This document shows positions 7,176 through 14,420 of a DNA stretch of 20,988 nucleotides, in pieces. The DNA comes from Thiotrichales bacterium (GTDB lineage: Bacteria; Pseudomonadota; Gammaproteobacteria; J044). Position 1 is the stretch's first letter. Every line of letters begins with the position of its first letter. Below the pieces are notes generated by a model that saw nothing but the letters and a program-made list of their open reading frames with translations, was not told where the DNA came from and searched no databases. The DNA is taken from contig JANTGN010000022.1 in the NCBI GenBank assembly GCA_024762895.1, positions 1 through 20,988 on the forward strand, in the 5' to 3' direction. The translations under genes were made by a program, and so were the position numbers.

Positions 7176-7709
7176 ATGTCCAGAATTGCAAATAAACCAA
7201 TAGAATTGCCAAAAGGCGTTGAAGTTAACGTCAATGGACAGTCCGTCAAAATCAAGGGCCCCAAGGGAACCTTTGATTATGAGCTGCATGAAACTTGCGG
7301 TGTCGGGCTGGATGGCAATGTGCTTACTGTGGCCGCCAATAACCCTGAAGATACGGGTTATGCAATGGCCGGCACCATGCGCTCTCTGCTTAATAACATG
7401 ATTGTTGGTGTTTCCGATGGTTATGAAAAGAAGCTCGAGCTCGTTGGTGTTGGTTATCGTGCGCAGGCCCAGGGTAGTAAATTAAATCTGACTCTCGGGT
7501 TCTCTCATCCTGTTGTATATGAGGTGCCAGAGGGTATTACAGTTGAAACGCCTAGCCAGACAGAAATTCTGGTAAAGGGTAGTGACAAGCAAAAGGTGGG
7601 TCAGGTGGCAGCGGATATTCGTGCTTATCGTCCACCCGAGCCTTACAAGGGTAAGGGCGTCAAATATGCTGATGAGCGGATTATCCGTAAAGAAGCCAAG
7701 AAGAAGTAA
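7176..7709 (+). CDS. rplF: 50S ribosomal protein L6
   Basis: L6 sits near the sarcin-ricin loop and the factor-binding site. The product is 177 aa, equal to E. coli. Two tandem alpha/beta repeats are expected: the first starts MSRIANKPIELPKGVEV, and the second includes GVGYRAQAQGSKLNLTLGFSH and ends with the signature RPPEPYKGKGVKYADE. It lies 13 nt after rpsH and about 11 nt before rplR. Confidence 0.97.
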   Translation: MSRIANKPIELPKGVEVNVNGQSVKIKGPKGTFDYELHETCGVGLDGNVLTVAANNPEDTGYAMAGTMRSLLNNMIVGVSDGYEKKLELVGVGYRAQAQGSKLNLTLGFSHPVVYEVPEGITVETPSQTEILVKGSDKQKVGQVAADIRAYRPPEPYKGKGVKYADERIIRKEAKKK

Positions 7710-7720
7710 GGTATAGCGTG

Positions 7721-8074
7721 ATGGATAAGAAACAGTCTCGTTTACGTCGTGCTCGCAAGACCAGGGCGCACCAGAAAAAATTAGCTGTGCATCGTCTTTG
7801 CATACATCGTACGCCCAGGCATATCTATGCCCAGTTGATTGCGCCCAATGGCTCTGAAGTTCTGGCCAGCGCTTCGACTGTTGAGGCTGACGTTAAAAAG
7901 TCGGTCAAATATACCGGCAACGTAGATGCTGCAGGTGCGGTTGGTAAGCTCATTGCTGAGCGTGCCAAGGAAAAAGGTGTTAACAGTGTGGCATTCGACC
8001 GTGCAGGTTTTAAATACCACGGTCGCGTAAAGGCACTTGCAGATGCGGCTCGTGAAGCCGGTCTTGAATTTTAA
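7721..8074 (+). CDS. rplR: 50S ribosomal protein L18
   Basis: L18 binds 5S rRNA together with L5 and L25. From the ATG at 7721 the product is 117 aa, exactly the E. coli length, opening MDKKQSRLRRARKTRAHQKK and containing HRTPRHIYAQLIAPNGSEVL, VKYTGNVDAAGAVGK and the terminal KYHGRVKALADAAREAGLEF. A GTG immediately before (7718) is in frame and would add one residue; the family opening MDKK favours 7721. Confidence 0.96.
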   Translation: MDKKQSRLRRARKTRAHQKKLAVHRLCIHRTPRHIYAQLIAPNGSEVLASASTVEADVKKSVKYTGNVDAAGAVGKLIAERAKEKGVNSVAFDRAGFKYHGRVKALADAAREAGLEF

Positions 8075-8085
8075 AGGGTAGTACA

Positions 8086-8589
8086 ATGGCCAATATTGAA
8101 AATGCTGCAACAGACGGTCTTCAGGAAAAACTGGTTCACATCAATCGTGTAGCCAAGGTAGTCAAAGGTGGTCGTCAGTTTGGTTTTACCGCCCTTACTG
8201 TTGTCGGGGATGGCAATGGCAAGGTAGGCATGGGATACGGTAAAGCCCGTGAAGTGCCTCTTGCAATCCAGAAGGCAATGGAGCAGGCACGTAAAAACAT
8301 GATCACCGTTGATCTGAATGAAGGCACTCTGCATTACCAGACTCTGGGTGTGCATGGTGCGGCAAAGGTGCACATGCAGCCTGCCTCTGAAGGTACTGGT
8401 ATCATTGCTGGCGGTGCAATGCGTGCTGTATTTGAAGTTGTTGGTGTGAAGAATGTACTGGCCAAGTGTATCGGTTCGCGAAACCCTATCAATCTGGTTC
8501 GCGCGACCCTGAATGGTCTCGCTGGTGTTCATTCTCCGGATGCCATCGCAGCCAAACGTGGTAAATCAGTAGAAGAAATCCGGGGTTAA
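8086..8589 (+). CDS. rpsE: 30S ribosomal protein S5
   Basis: S5 works with S3 and S4 at the mRNA entry and in decoding fidelity. The product is 167 aa, the same as E. coli. The loop RVAKVVKGGRQFGFTAL near residues 21-37 corresponds to the region where spectinomycin-resistance changes arise in E. coli; it looks wild type. Further motifs are GMGYGKAREVPLAIQKAME and SRNPINLVRATLNGL. It starts 11 nt after rplR and ends 5 nt before rpmD. Confidence 0.97.
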   Translation: MANIENAATDGLQEKLVHINRVAKVVKGGRQFGFTALTVVGDGNGKVGMGYGKAREVPLAIQKAMEQARKNMITVDLNEGTLHYQTLGVHGAAKVHMQPASEGTGIIAGGAMRAVFEVVGVKNVLAKCIGSRNPINLVRATLNGLAGVHSPDAIAAKRGKSVEEIRG

Positions 8590-8594
8590 TCGTC

Positions 8595-8780
8595 ATGGCA
8601 GATAAAACAATTCGTGTGACCCTGACACGTAGTCTGATCGGCAGACTGAAAAGCCATCAGGCCTGTGCGCGTGGTCTGGGAATTCGTCGTATCCATAATC
8701 CGGTTGAGGTCATGGATACGCCAGAAAATCGTGGGATGATCAACAAGATCTCCTATATGCTGAAGGTTGAGGAAGTTTAA
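8595..8780 (+). CDS. rpmD: 50S ribosomal protein L30
   Basis: L30 is a small 23S-binding protein that some bacteria lack. Here it is present as 61 aa (E. coli 59), with IRVTLTRSLIGRLKSHQACARGLG and NPVEVMDTPENRGMINKISYML, which are diagnostic. The TAA stop (8778-8780) is one base before the rplO ATG, so the two genes are tightly coupled. Confidence 0.95.
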   Translation: MADKTIRVTLTRSLIGRLKSHQACARGLGIRRIHNPVEVMDTPENRGMINKISYMLKVEEV

Positions 8781-8781
8781 A

Positions 8782-9216
8782 ATGCGTCTCAATAATCTTA
8801 AACCTGCGTCCGGAAGCCGTCCTACACGAAAACGTGTTGGACGTGGTATCGGCTCTGGTCTCGGTAAGACCTGTGGTCGTGGGCACAAAGGTCAGCACTC
8901 GCGTTCCGGTGGCTACCACAAGGTTGGATTTGAGGGTGGTCAGATGCCACTGCAGCGCCGTTTGCCAAAAGTAGGGTTTAGCTCCAGAAAATCTGCCTTT
9001 GTTGCGGAAGTTCGCCTGCATGAGCTCGCTAAAACGAATACTGACATCGTTGATATTCCATCGTTGATCGCAGCCGATATTGTTTCTGATCGTACCCGTA
9101 AGGTTAAGGTTATTGCCTCCGGTAAGATCGAAAAGGCGGTGACTGTTAAAGGCCTGGCTGTAACCAAGGGGGCCAAAGCGGCTATCGAGGCTGCAGGCGG
9201 CAAGATAGAGGAATAA
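8782..9216 (+). CDS. rplO: 50S ribosomal protein L15
   Basis: L15 is a late-assembly 50S protein. From the ATG at 8782 the product is 144 aa, the same as E. coli, with MRLNNLKPASGSRPTRKRVG, GRGHKGQHSRSG and GGQMPLQRRLPKVGF. The gene starts one base after the rpmD stop. A TTG further up (8767) would overlap rpmD and is not supported by the family. The Shine-Dalgarno of secY lies at its very end (GAGG 9208-9211). Confidence 0.96.
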   Translation: MRLNNLKPASGSRPTRKRVGRGIGSGLGKTCGRGHKGQHSRSGGYHKVGFEGGQMPLQRRLPKVGFSSRKSAFVAEVRLHELAKTNTDIVDIPSLIAADIVSDRTRKVKVIASGKIEKAVTVKGLAVTKGAKAAIEAAGGKIEE

Positions 9217-9219
9217 GCG

Positions 9220-10560
9220 GTGGCTGCTGCTCAGGGAAGTTTGTCCAGTTCCATTGGTGATATGGGCAAGATTACAGAACTACGCCAGCGCATCATCTTC
9301 CTGATCCTGGCGTTGATTGTTTACCGTATAGGTACTTTTATACCGGTACCTGGTATTAATCCATTAGCACTGCAGCAGTTTTTTGATAGTAACAGCGGCA
9401 CCATCCTGGACATGTTTAATATGTTCTCGGGTGGTGCATTGAGTCGATTGAGTGTCTTTGCACTGGGGATCATGCCTTATATATCGGCATCGATCATTAT
9501 CCAGTTAATGACGGTTGTCGTGCCGGCCCTTGAGCAGATCAAGAAAGAGGGCGAGGCGGGGCGTCGCAAGATTACTCAATACACGCGCTACGGTACCTTG
9601 CTCCTGGCGACTTTCCAGGGTGTGGGGATTGCTTTGTCGCTGCAGGGTCAACAGATATCCGGTGGTATGACGGTGGCCATTCATCCCGGCATGGGATTCG
9701 TGTTCACCACTACCGTAACCCTGGTTACTGGCACCATGTTCCTGATGTGGTTAGGTGAACAGATTACCGAGCGTGGGATTGGTAACGGCATTTCAATGAT
9801 TATCTTTGCCGGCATCGTGGCGGGTCTTCCCAGTGCAGTAGCGGGTACCCTGCAACTGGCAAGTACAGGAGAATTGTCGCCAGTTCTGGTACTGATATTG
9901 TTGGTTCTTGTGGTGTTGGTGACTGCCTTTGTCGTGTTCGTCGAACGTGGCCAAAGGCAGATCCCGGTGAATTACCCCAAGCGTCAGGTAGGAAGAAAGA
10001 TGTACGCGGGCCAGTCTAGTCATCTGCCCCTGAAGCTGAATATGTCCGGTGTCATACCGCCAATATTCGCTTCCAGTATCATCCTCTTTCCGGCCACCCT
10101 GGGCCAGTGGTTTGGCCGGGGTGAAGGCATGGCCTGGCTGCAGGAAATTACAGGCGCCATGTCGCCAGGACAACCGCTCTACGTTGCGATGTATGCGGTT
10201 GCTATTATTTTCTTCTGCTTTTTCTACACGGCGTTGGTCTTCAACTCGCGTGAAACAGCAGATAACCTGAAAAAATCAGGTGCTGTCATTCCAGGCCGTC
10301 GACCCGGTCAGAATACAGCCGCTTATATTGATCAGGTCCTGACACGTCTGACAGCAGTTGGTGCGATTTATATTACCTCGGTCTGTCTGATGCCTGAGTT
10401 CCTGATTTTATACTGGAATGTACCGTTTTATTTTGGTGGTACATCCCTGCTGATTATTGTCGTTGTGGTCATGGATTTCATGGCGCAGGCGCAGGCCCAT
10501 CTGATGTCTCATCAGTATGAGGGTCTTATGAAAAAGGCAAATCTCAAGGGTTCGAGATAA
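9220..10560 (+). CDS. secY: Preprotein translocase subunit SecY
   Basis: SecY is the inner-membrane channel of the Sec translocon, acting with SecE, SecG and SecA or the ribosome. The 446-aa product (E. coli 443) has ten hydrophobic segments spread over its length. Family motifs include FNMFSGGALSRLSVFALGIMPYISA, IKKEGEAGRRKITQYTRYGT, GNGISMIIFAGIVAGLP, FVVFVERGQRQIPVNYPKR (the cytosolic loop used by SecA and ribosomes), and FVFNSRETADNLKKSG-like and PFYFGGTSLLI blocks. The start is GTG at 9220, three bases after rplO, with GAGG at 9208-9211; an ATG at 9262 is a less likely alternative. Its position between rplO and rpmJ is the conserved one. Confidence 0.97.
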   Translation: MAAAQGSLSSSIGDMGKITELRQRIIFLILALIVYRIGTFIPVPGINPLALQQFFDSNSGTILDMFNMFSGGALSRLSVFALGIMPYISASIIIQLMTVVVPALEQIKKEGEAGRRKITQYTRYGTLLLATFQGVGIALSLQGQQISGGMTVAIHPGMGFVFTTTVTLVTGTMFLMWLGEQITERGIGNGISMIIFAGIVAGLPSAVAGTLQLASTGELSPVLVLILLVLVVLVTAFVVFVERGQRQIPVNYPKRQVGRKMYAGQSSHLPLKLNMSGVIPPIFASSIILFPATLGQWFGRGEGMAWLQEITGAMSPGQPLYVAMYAVAIIFFCFFYTALVFNSRETADNLKKSGAVIPGRRPGQNTAAYIDQVLTRLTAVGAIYITSVCLMPEFLILYWNVPFYFGGTSLLIIVVVVMDFMAQAQAHLMSHQYEGLMKKANLKGSR

Positions 10561-10586
10561 GCCGTTATTTGTATGAGGTTTGAATC

Positions 10587-10700
10587 ATGAAGGTACGTGC
10601 TTCAGTAAAAAAAATGTGTCGTAACTGTAAGGTTATTCGACGCAACGGTGTTGTTCGTGTGATCTGCAGTGATCCACGTCATAAGCAACGTCAGGGTTAA
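10587..10700 (+). CDS. rpmJ: 50S ribosomal protein L36 (zinc-binding form)
   Basis: This 37-codon gene is the last of the spc operon. The peptide MKVRASVKKMCRNCKVIRR... carries Cys11, Cys14, Cys27 and His32, the CCCH zinc-ribbon set of the C-plus form; zinc-free paralogues lack these. GAGG at 10575-10578 lies 8 nt before the ATG. L36 binds 23S rRNA helices in the 50S subunit. The gene ends right at the -35 of a candidate alpha-operon promoter. Confidence 0.95.
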   Translation: MKVRASVKKMCRNCKVIRRNGVVRVICSDPRHKQRQG

Positions 10701-10702
10701 TC

Positions 10703-10731
10703 TTGAAAGCCGTCGTAAAATCCGCTATCCT
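10703..10731 (+). promoter_or_regulatory. Candidate alpha-operon promoter
   Basis: TTGAAA (10703-10708, five of six -35 consensus bases) and TATCCT (10726-10731, four of six -10 bases) are separated by 17 nt. The GC-rich stretch AGCGGGC follows as a discriminator, as at the rplC promoter. The predicted start near 10738 leaves only about 33 nt before rpsM. The -10 lies inside a terminator-like stem, so the sequence could serve either role or both. Confidence 0.5.
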
Positions 10732-10742
10732 AGCGGGCTTTT
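10717..10742 (+). terminator. Weak terminator-like stem at the spc/alpha boundary
   Basis: CCGCTA (10722-10727) pairs with TAGCGG (10731-10736) around a 3-nt loop. It is preceded by AAAA (10717-10720) and followed by GCTTTT (10737-10742). The stem is short, so full termination is unlikely; partial attenuation of spc transcripts before rpsM is plausible. It overlaps the candidate alpha promoter. Confidence 0.4.
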
Positions 10743-10770
10743 CTCGAGACGGTCTGTGGAGTAAGTTTTA

Positions 10771-11127
10771 ATGGCTCGTATAGCTGGAATAAATATTCCT
10801 GATCAAAAACATGCGGTTATCGGACTGCAGGCGATCTATGGAATCGGCCCTACGTTGGCTCGCAAGATCTGCGAAACAACATCGATCAAGCCGGACACAA
10901 AAATCCGTGATCTGACCGAGGCAGAACTGGAGCAGCTTCGTAACGAAGTTGGAAAGTTTACTGTAGAAGGTGATCTGCGCCGTGAGATATCGATGAATAT
11001 CAAGCGTCTGATGGATCTCGGTTGTAATCGTGGTATCCGTCATCGTCGTGGTCTCCCTCTGCGTGGTCAGCGTACCAAGACCAACGCCCGTACCCGTAAG
11101 GGTCCACGGCGTCCGATCCGTAAGTAA
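10771..11127 (+). CDS. rpsM: 30S ribosomal protein S13
   Basis: S13 lies at the top of the 30S head, bridges to L5 and contacts P-site tRNA with its basic tail. The product is 118 aa, identical in length to E. coli: MARIAGINIPDQKHAVIGLQ, IYGIGPTLARKI, and the tail RHRRGLPLRGQRTKTNARTRKGPRRPIRK-type basic stretch. It is the first gene of the alpha operon, with GGAG at 10758-10761. Confidence 0.97.
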   Translation: MARIAGINIPDQKHAVIGLQAIYGIGPTLARKICETTSIKPDTKIRDLTEAELEQLRNEVGKFTVEGDLRREISMNIKRLMDLGCNRGIRHRRGLPLRGQRTKTNARTRKGPRRPIRK

Positions 11128-11149
11128 TTAAGGTTTACAGGAAAGTAGC

Positions 11150-11539
11150 ATGGCTAAGGCACCTGCAAGCAGCAAAAAGAAGGCAAAACGCGTCGTTACC
11201 GATGGCGTTGCGCATGTACACGCAACCTTCAACAACACCATTATCACCATTACCGACCGCCAGGGTAATGCCCTGAGCTGGGCGACAGCGGGTGGTTCTG
11301 GTTTCCGTGGTTCAAGAAAAAGCACCCCGTTTGCTGCCCAGGTGGCTGCAGAGCGGGCTGGTGAGGCCGCAAAGGTATACGGTCTGAAGAATCTCGAAGT
11401 TAAGGTGAAAGGCCCAGGGCCTGGCCGTGAATCTGCGGTTCGTTCGCTGAATAATATTGGTTACAAGATTACTCATATCGCTGATGTGACGCCGATCCCC
11501 CATAACGGTTGTCGTCCACCTAAAAAGCGCCGCGTGTAA
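11150..11539 (+). CDS. rpsK: 30S ribosomal protein S11
   Basis: S11 forms the 30S platform with S6, S15 and S18 near the E-site mRNA. The 129-aa product equals E. coli S11, with HVHATFNNTIITITDRQGN, SWATAGGSGFRGSRKSTPFAAQ and the highly conserved ending THIADVTPIPHNGCRPPKKRRV. It starts 22 nt after rpsM and precedes rpsD by 15 nt. Confidence 0.97.
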   Translation: MAKAPASSKKKAKRVVTDGVAHVHATFNNTIITITDRQGNALSWATAGGSGFRGSRKSTPFAAQVAAERAGEAAKVYGLKNLEVKVKGPGPGRESAVRSLNNIGYKITHIADVTPIPHNGCRPPKKRRV

Positions 11540-11554
11540 TCAGGAGAGAACAAG

Positions 11555-12175
11555 ATGGCAAGGTATATTGGCCCAAAATGTAAACTCAGTCGCCGTGAGG
11601 GTACGGATCTCTTCCTGAAGAGCCGTGGACGTGCACTGGATAGCAAGTGCAACATGGAGAAGGTTCCAGGTCAGCATGGTGACCGCAGGGGACGTCTGTC
11701 TGACTACGGTATTCAGCTGCGTGAAAAGCAGAAGCTGCGCCGTATGTATGGCGTGCTTGAGCGCCAGTTCCGTAACTATTTCAAAAAGGCTGCACAAACC
11801 AAGGGTTCAACCGGTGAAAACCTGCTGAAACTGCTTGAATGCCGTCTGGATAATGTTGTATGGCGTATGGGCTTTGGCACGACTCGTTCCGAAGCACGTC
11901 AGCTGGTGAGCCACAAGGCCATTATTGTTAACGATCAGATCGTTAATATTCCTTCTTATCAGGTGAAAGCCGGTGACAAGGTCTCGATCCGTGAAAAGGC
12001 CAGGAAACAGACCCGTATTCAGGACTCTCTGGCCATTGCCGAACAGCATGGATTCCCTGAATGGGTTGATGTTGATATGAAAGGCATGGAAGGTACCTTT
12101 AAGGCCGTGCCTGAGCGTAGCGATCTTCCTGCTGAGATCAATGAGTCGCTGGTAGTCGAGCTGTACTCAAAATAA
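11555..12175 (+). CDS. rpsD: 30S ribosomal protein S4
   Basis: S4 nucleates 30S assembly on the 16S 5' domain, influences decoding accuracy and in E. coli represses the alpha operon by binding an mRNA pseudoknot over the rpsM start. The product is 206 aa, as in E. coli, with MARYIGPKCKLSRREGTDLF, a conserved central part and the S4 RNA-binding domain around residues 96-157 (RLDNVVWRMGFGTTRSEARQ, HKAIIVNDQIVNIPSYQVK). The leader available here before rpsM is short, so S4 feedback may work differently from E. coli (inference). Confidence 0.97.
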   Translation: MARYIGPKCKLSRREGTDLFLKSRGRALDSKCNMEKVPGQHGDRRGRLSDYGIQLREKQKLRRMYGVLERQFRNYFKKAAQTKGSTGENLLKLLECRLDNVVWRMGFGTTRSEARQLVSHKAIIVNDQIVNIPSYQVKAGDKVSIREKARKQTRIQDSLAIAEQHGFPEWVDVDMKGMEGTFKAVPERSDLPAEINESLVVELYSK

Positions 12176-12199
12176 TTAAGCTTTGTTGAGGGATTTTCG

Positions 12200-13186
12200 A
12201 TGTCATCCAAAGAGTTACTGACACCGCGTAATATTAGCGTCAAGTCTGCCAATGATCGGCACGCCAAGGTCACCCTTGAGCCTTTGGAGCGTGGTTTTGG
12301 CCATACTCTGGGTAATGCCCTGCGTCGCATCCTGCTGTCTTCAATTCCAGGTGCGGCCATCGTAGAGGTTGAAATCGAAGGCGTACTGCATGAATACACC
12401 ACGATCGAGGGTGTACAGGAAGATGTCGTAGAAATCCTCCTGAATCTGAAGGATGTCGCCATCCGCATGCATAATCGCGATGATGCGACTTTGACACTGA
12501 AGAAAAAAGGTGTCGGTGTGGTGACTGCCGGAGATATTACGGTAGATCATGACATCGAGATCGTAAATCCTGAGCATGTCATTGCGAATATTACTCAGGA
12601 TGCCGAGATCAGTATGACGCTCAAGGTTGCCAAGGGTATGGGTTACCAGCCCGCAGCAACGCGTTATAGCAGTGAAGAAGGTGATCGGCCCATTGGTCGT
12701 CTGTTACTGGACGCCAGTTTTAGCCCGATCCGTAACGTAGCCTATAACGTTGAAAGTGCTCGTGTAGAACAGCGGACCAACCTGGACAAGTTGATTATCG
12801 ACCTCGATACCAATGGCACTATCGATCCCGAAGATGCCATTCGCCTGGCAGCCGGTATCCTGCATAAGCAGCTGGAACCGTTTGTTGATCTGCAGGGCAC
12901 CGAGGTAGAAGGTGGTACCGAGACAGGACCCGAGATTGACCCCATCCTGCTGCGTCCTGTTGATGACCTCGAGCTGACCGTACGTTCGGCCAACTGTCTG
13001 AAGGCAGAAAATATCTACTATATAGGCGATCTCATTCAGCGTACCGAGGTTGAGCTACTCAAAACACCTAACCTGGGTAAAAAGTCTCTGACCGAGATCA
13101 AAGACATACTGGCCTCCCATGGATTGTCCCTGGGTATGCGCCTGGAAAACTGGCCACCTGCCAGTTTGCAAGAGAACAAGGGCTAA
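12200..13186 (+). CDS. rpoA: RNA polymerase subunit alpha
   Basis: Alpha dimerises to nucleate RNA polymerase assembly, and its C-terminal domain binds UP elements and activators. The product is 328 aa (E. coli 329). The N-terminal domain has LEPLERGFGHTLGNALRRIL, containing the assembly-critical arginine of LRRILLSS, and ends near residue 235. After a flexible acidic linker (EGGTETGPEID), the C-terminal domain carries VRSANCLKAENIYYIGDL, with the DNA-binding arginine equivalent to E. coli R265, and LLKTPNLGKKSLTEIKDIL. No anomaly is visible. It sits 24 nt after rpsD and 35 nt before rplQ. Confidence 0.98.
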   Translation: MSSKELLTPRNISVKSANDRHAKVTLEPLERGFGHTLGNALRRILLSSIPGAAIVEVEIEGVLHEYTTIEGVQEDVVEILLNLKDVAIRMHNRDDATLTLKKKGVGVVTAGDITVDHDIEIVNPEHVIANITQDAEISMTLKVAKGMGYQPAATRYSSEEGDRPIGRLLLDASFSPIRNVAYNVESARVEQRTNLDKLIIDLDTNGTIDPEDAIRLAAGILHKQLEPFVDLQGTEVEGGTETGPEIDPILLRPVDDLELTVRSANCLKAENIYYIGDLIQRTEVELLKTPNLGKKSLTEIKDILASHGLSLGMRLENWPPASLQENKG

Positions 13187-13221
13187 TTAGCCTTTAACTG
13201 AACGTTTAAGGAATCTGGAAC

Positions 13222-13605
13222 ATGCGTCATCGCAAGTCTGGTAGACAACTCAATCGTAATAGCAGCCATCGCAAGGCGATGTTTGCCAACATGGCTAACT
13301 CATTGTTCCGCCATGAAGTCATCCGTACCACCCTGCCTAAGGCCAAGGAACTGCGTCGTGTTGCAGAGCCACTGATCACCATGGCCAAGGAAGACAATGT
13401 GCACAAGCGTCGTCTGGCATTTGCTCGTCTGCGTGATAAGGAAATGGTTGGTAAGCTGTTTGCGGAGCTGGGTCCCCGTTACAAGGCCCGCCCTGGTGGT
13501 TACATGCGTATCCTCAAATGTGGTTTCCGGCCTGGTGACAAGGCCCCTATGGCCTATGTTGAGCTGGTCGATCGCCCGGATACCGAGGAACAGGCAGCCG
13601 ACTAG
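13222..13605 (+). CDS. rplQ: 50S ribosomal protein L17
   Basis: L17 is a 23S rRNA-binding protein near the tunnel exit. The product is 127 aa, the same as E. coli, with MRHRKSGRQLNRNSSHRKAM, TTLPKAKELRRVAEPLITMA and GGYMRILKCGFRPGDKAPMAYVELVDR; the short acidic tail is variable in the family. It is the last gene of the alpha operon, followed by a strong terminator after 28 nt. Confidence 0.97.
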   Translation: MRHRKSGRQLNRNSSHRKAMFANMANSLFRHEVIRTTLPKAKELRRVAEPLITMAKEDNVHKRRLAFARLRDKEMVGKLFAELGPRYKARPGGYMRILKCGFRPGDKAPMAYVELVDRPDTEEQAAD

Positions 13606-13633
13606 GTCTGGCTCAGTGTTCCTGGATCAAGAC

Positions 13634-13668
13634 AAAGGCCGGTTTTATCACCGGCCTTTTGTTTTTCT
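13634..13668 (+). terminator. Alpha-operon intrinsic terminator
   Basis: AAAGGCCGGT (13634-13643) pairs with ACCGGCCTTT (13650-13659), a 10-bp helix with a 6-nt loop, followed by the T-rich run TTTTGTTTTTCT ending at 13668. It closes the long ribosomal cluster. The start codon of the next gene lies only 3 nt after it. Confidence 0.93.
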
Positions 13669-13671
13669 AAC

Positions 13672-14403
13672 ATGATTGTTCTGATCTCCGATTTTGGAAT
13701 TCGTGACCCCTATCTGGGACAAATGCAGGCGGTTCTCCTGCAATCCGCTCCTAGTACACCCTTTCTTACCTTGTTCCCCGAGCTGCCTTCCTATGCGATT
13801 CAGGCCAGTGCCTACCTGCTGGCGGCCTATCACCATGAGTTTCCTGCCGACACGGTGTTCCTTTGTGTCGTCGACCCAGGGGTTGGGACGGAGCGGGTGC
13901 CGGTTGCCATCAGGCTGGAAGGCCGCTGGTTCATTGGTCCAGATAATGGTCTGTTTGATGTAATCAAGGCGCGGGCGGACAGTTATCAGCAATGGCGGAT
14001 TAGCTATAAACCCGATAGTTGTTCCGATACTTTTCATGGACGGGACATATTTGCTCCCGTTGCAGCCCTACTGGCACAGGGTAAACCCATTCCTGGCGAG
14101 CTGATGGATGGTGACGAAATCCTCGAACGCCATTGGCCAGATGACCTGTTACAGGTGGTGTATAACGATCATTATGGTAATGCCATCACCGGTCTGAGAG
14201 GTATTCGGGTATCGATTAGGGATCGCTTTGAGGTAATGGGGTATGAGTTAAATTATGCCCGTACCTTTGGCGAAGTCGATGTGGGTTCCCCTTTCTGGCA
14301 TATCAATGCCAATGGTCTGGTGGAGTTTTCCATGAACCAGGCGAATCTGGCAAAGGCCTACGAGCTATCCGTAGGCGATGAGTTCGCCTGGATCCAGTCC
14401 TGA
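13672..14403 (+). CDS. SAM hydroxide adenosyltransferase (DUF62 family)
   Basis: This is a member of the S-adenosyl-L-methionine hydroxide adenosyltransferase family, which hydrolyses SAM to adenosine and L-methionine using a side-chain-activated water. The 243-aa product starts with the family opening MIVLISDFGIRDPYLGQMQAVL. The proposed catalytic triad is present: Asp68 and Arg75 in VVDPGVGTER, and His122 in TFHGRDIFAP. FIGPDNGLF (88-95) and the YNDHYGNAITGL block are further hallmarks, and the C-terminal part fits the beta-barrel domain. The start at 13672 is fixed by the family N-terminus, but no Shine-Dalgarno precedes it and it lies directly behind the rplQ terminator. It converges with uvrA, 17 nt apart. 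The physiological role of the family in bacteria is poorly defined; it is not a phage gene by context. Confidence 0.9.
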   Translation: MIVLISDFGIRDPYLGQMQAVLLQSAPSTPFLTLFPELPSYAIQASAYLLAAYHHEFPADTVFLCVVDPGVGTERVPVAIRLEGRWFIGPDNGLFDVIKARADSYQQWRISYKPDSCSDTFHGRDIFAPVAALLAQGKPIPGELMDGDEILERHWPDDLLQVVYNDHYGNAITGLRGIRVSIRDRFEVMGYELNYARTFGEVDVGSPFWHINANGLVEFSMNQANLAKAYELSVGDEFAWIQS

Positions 14404-14420
14404 GCAGCCGTACCCTTTAG

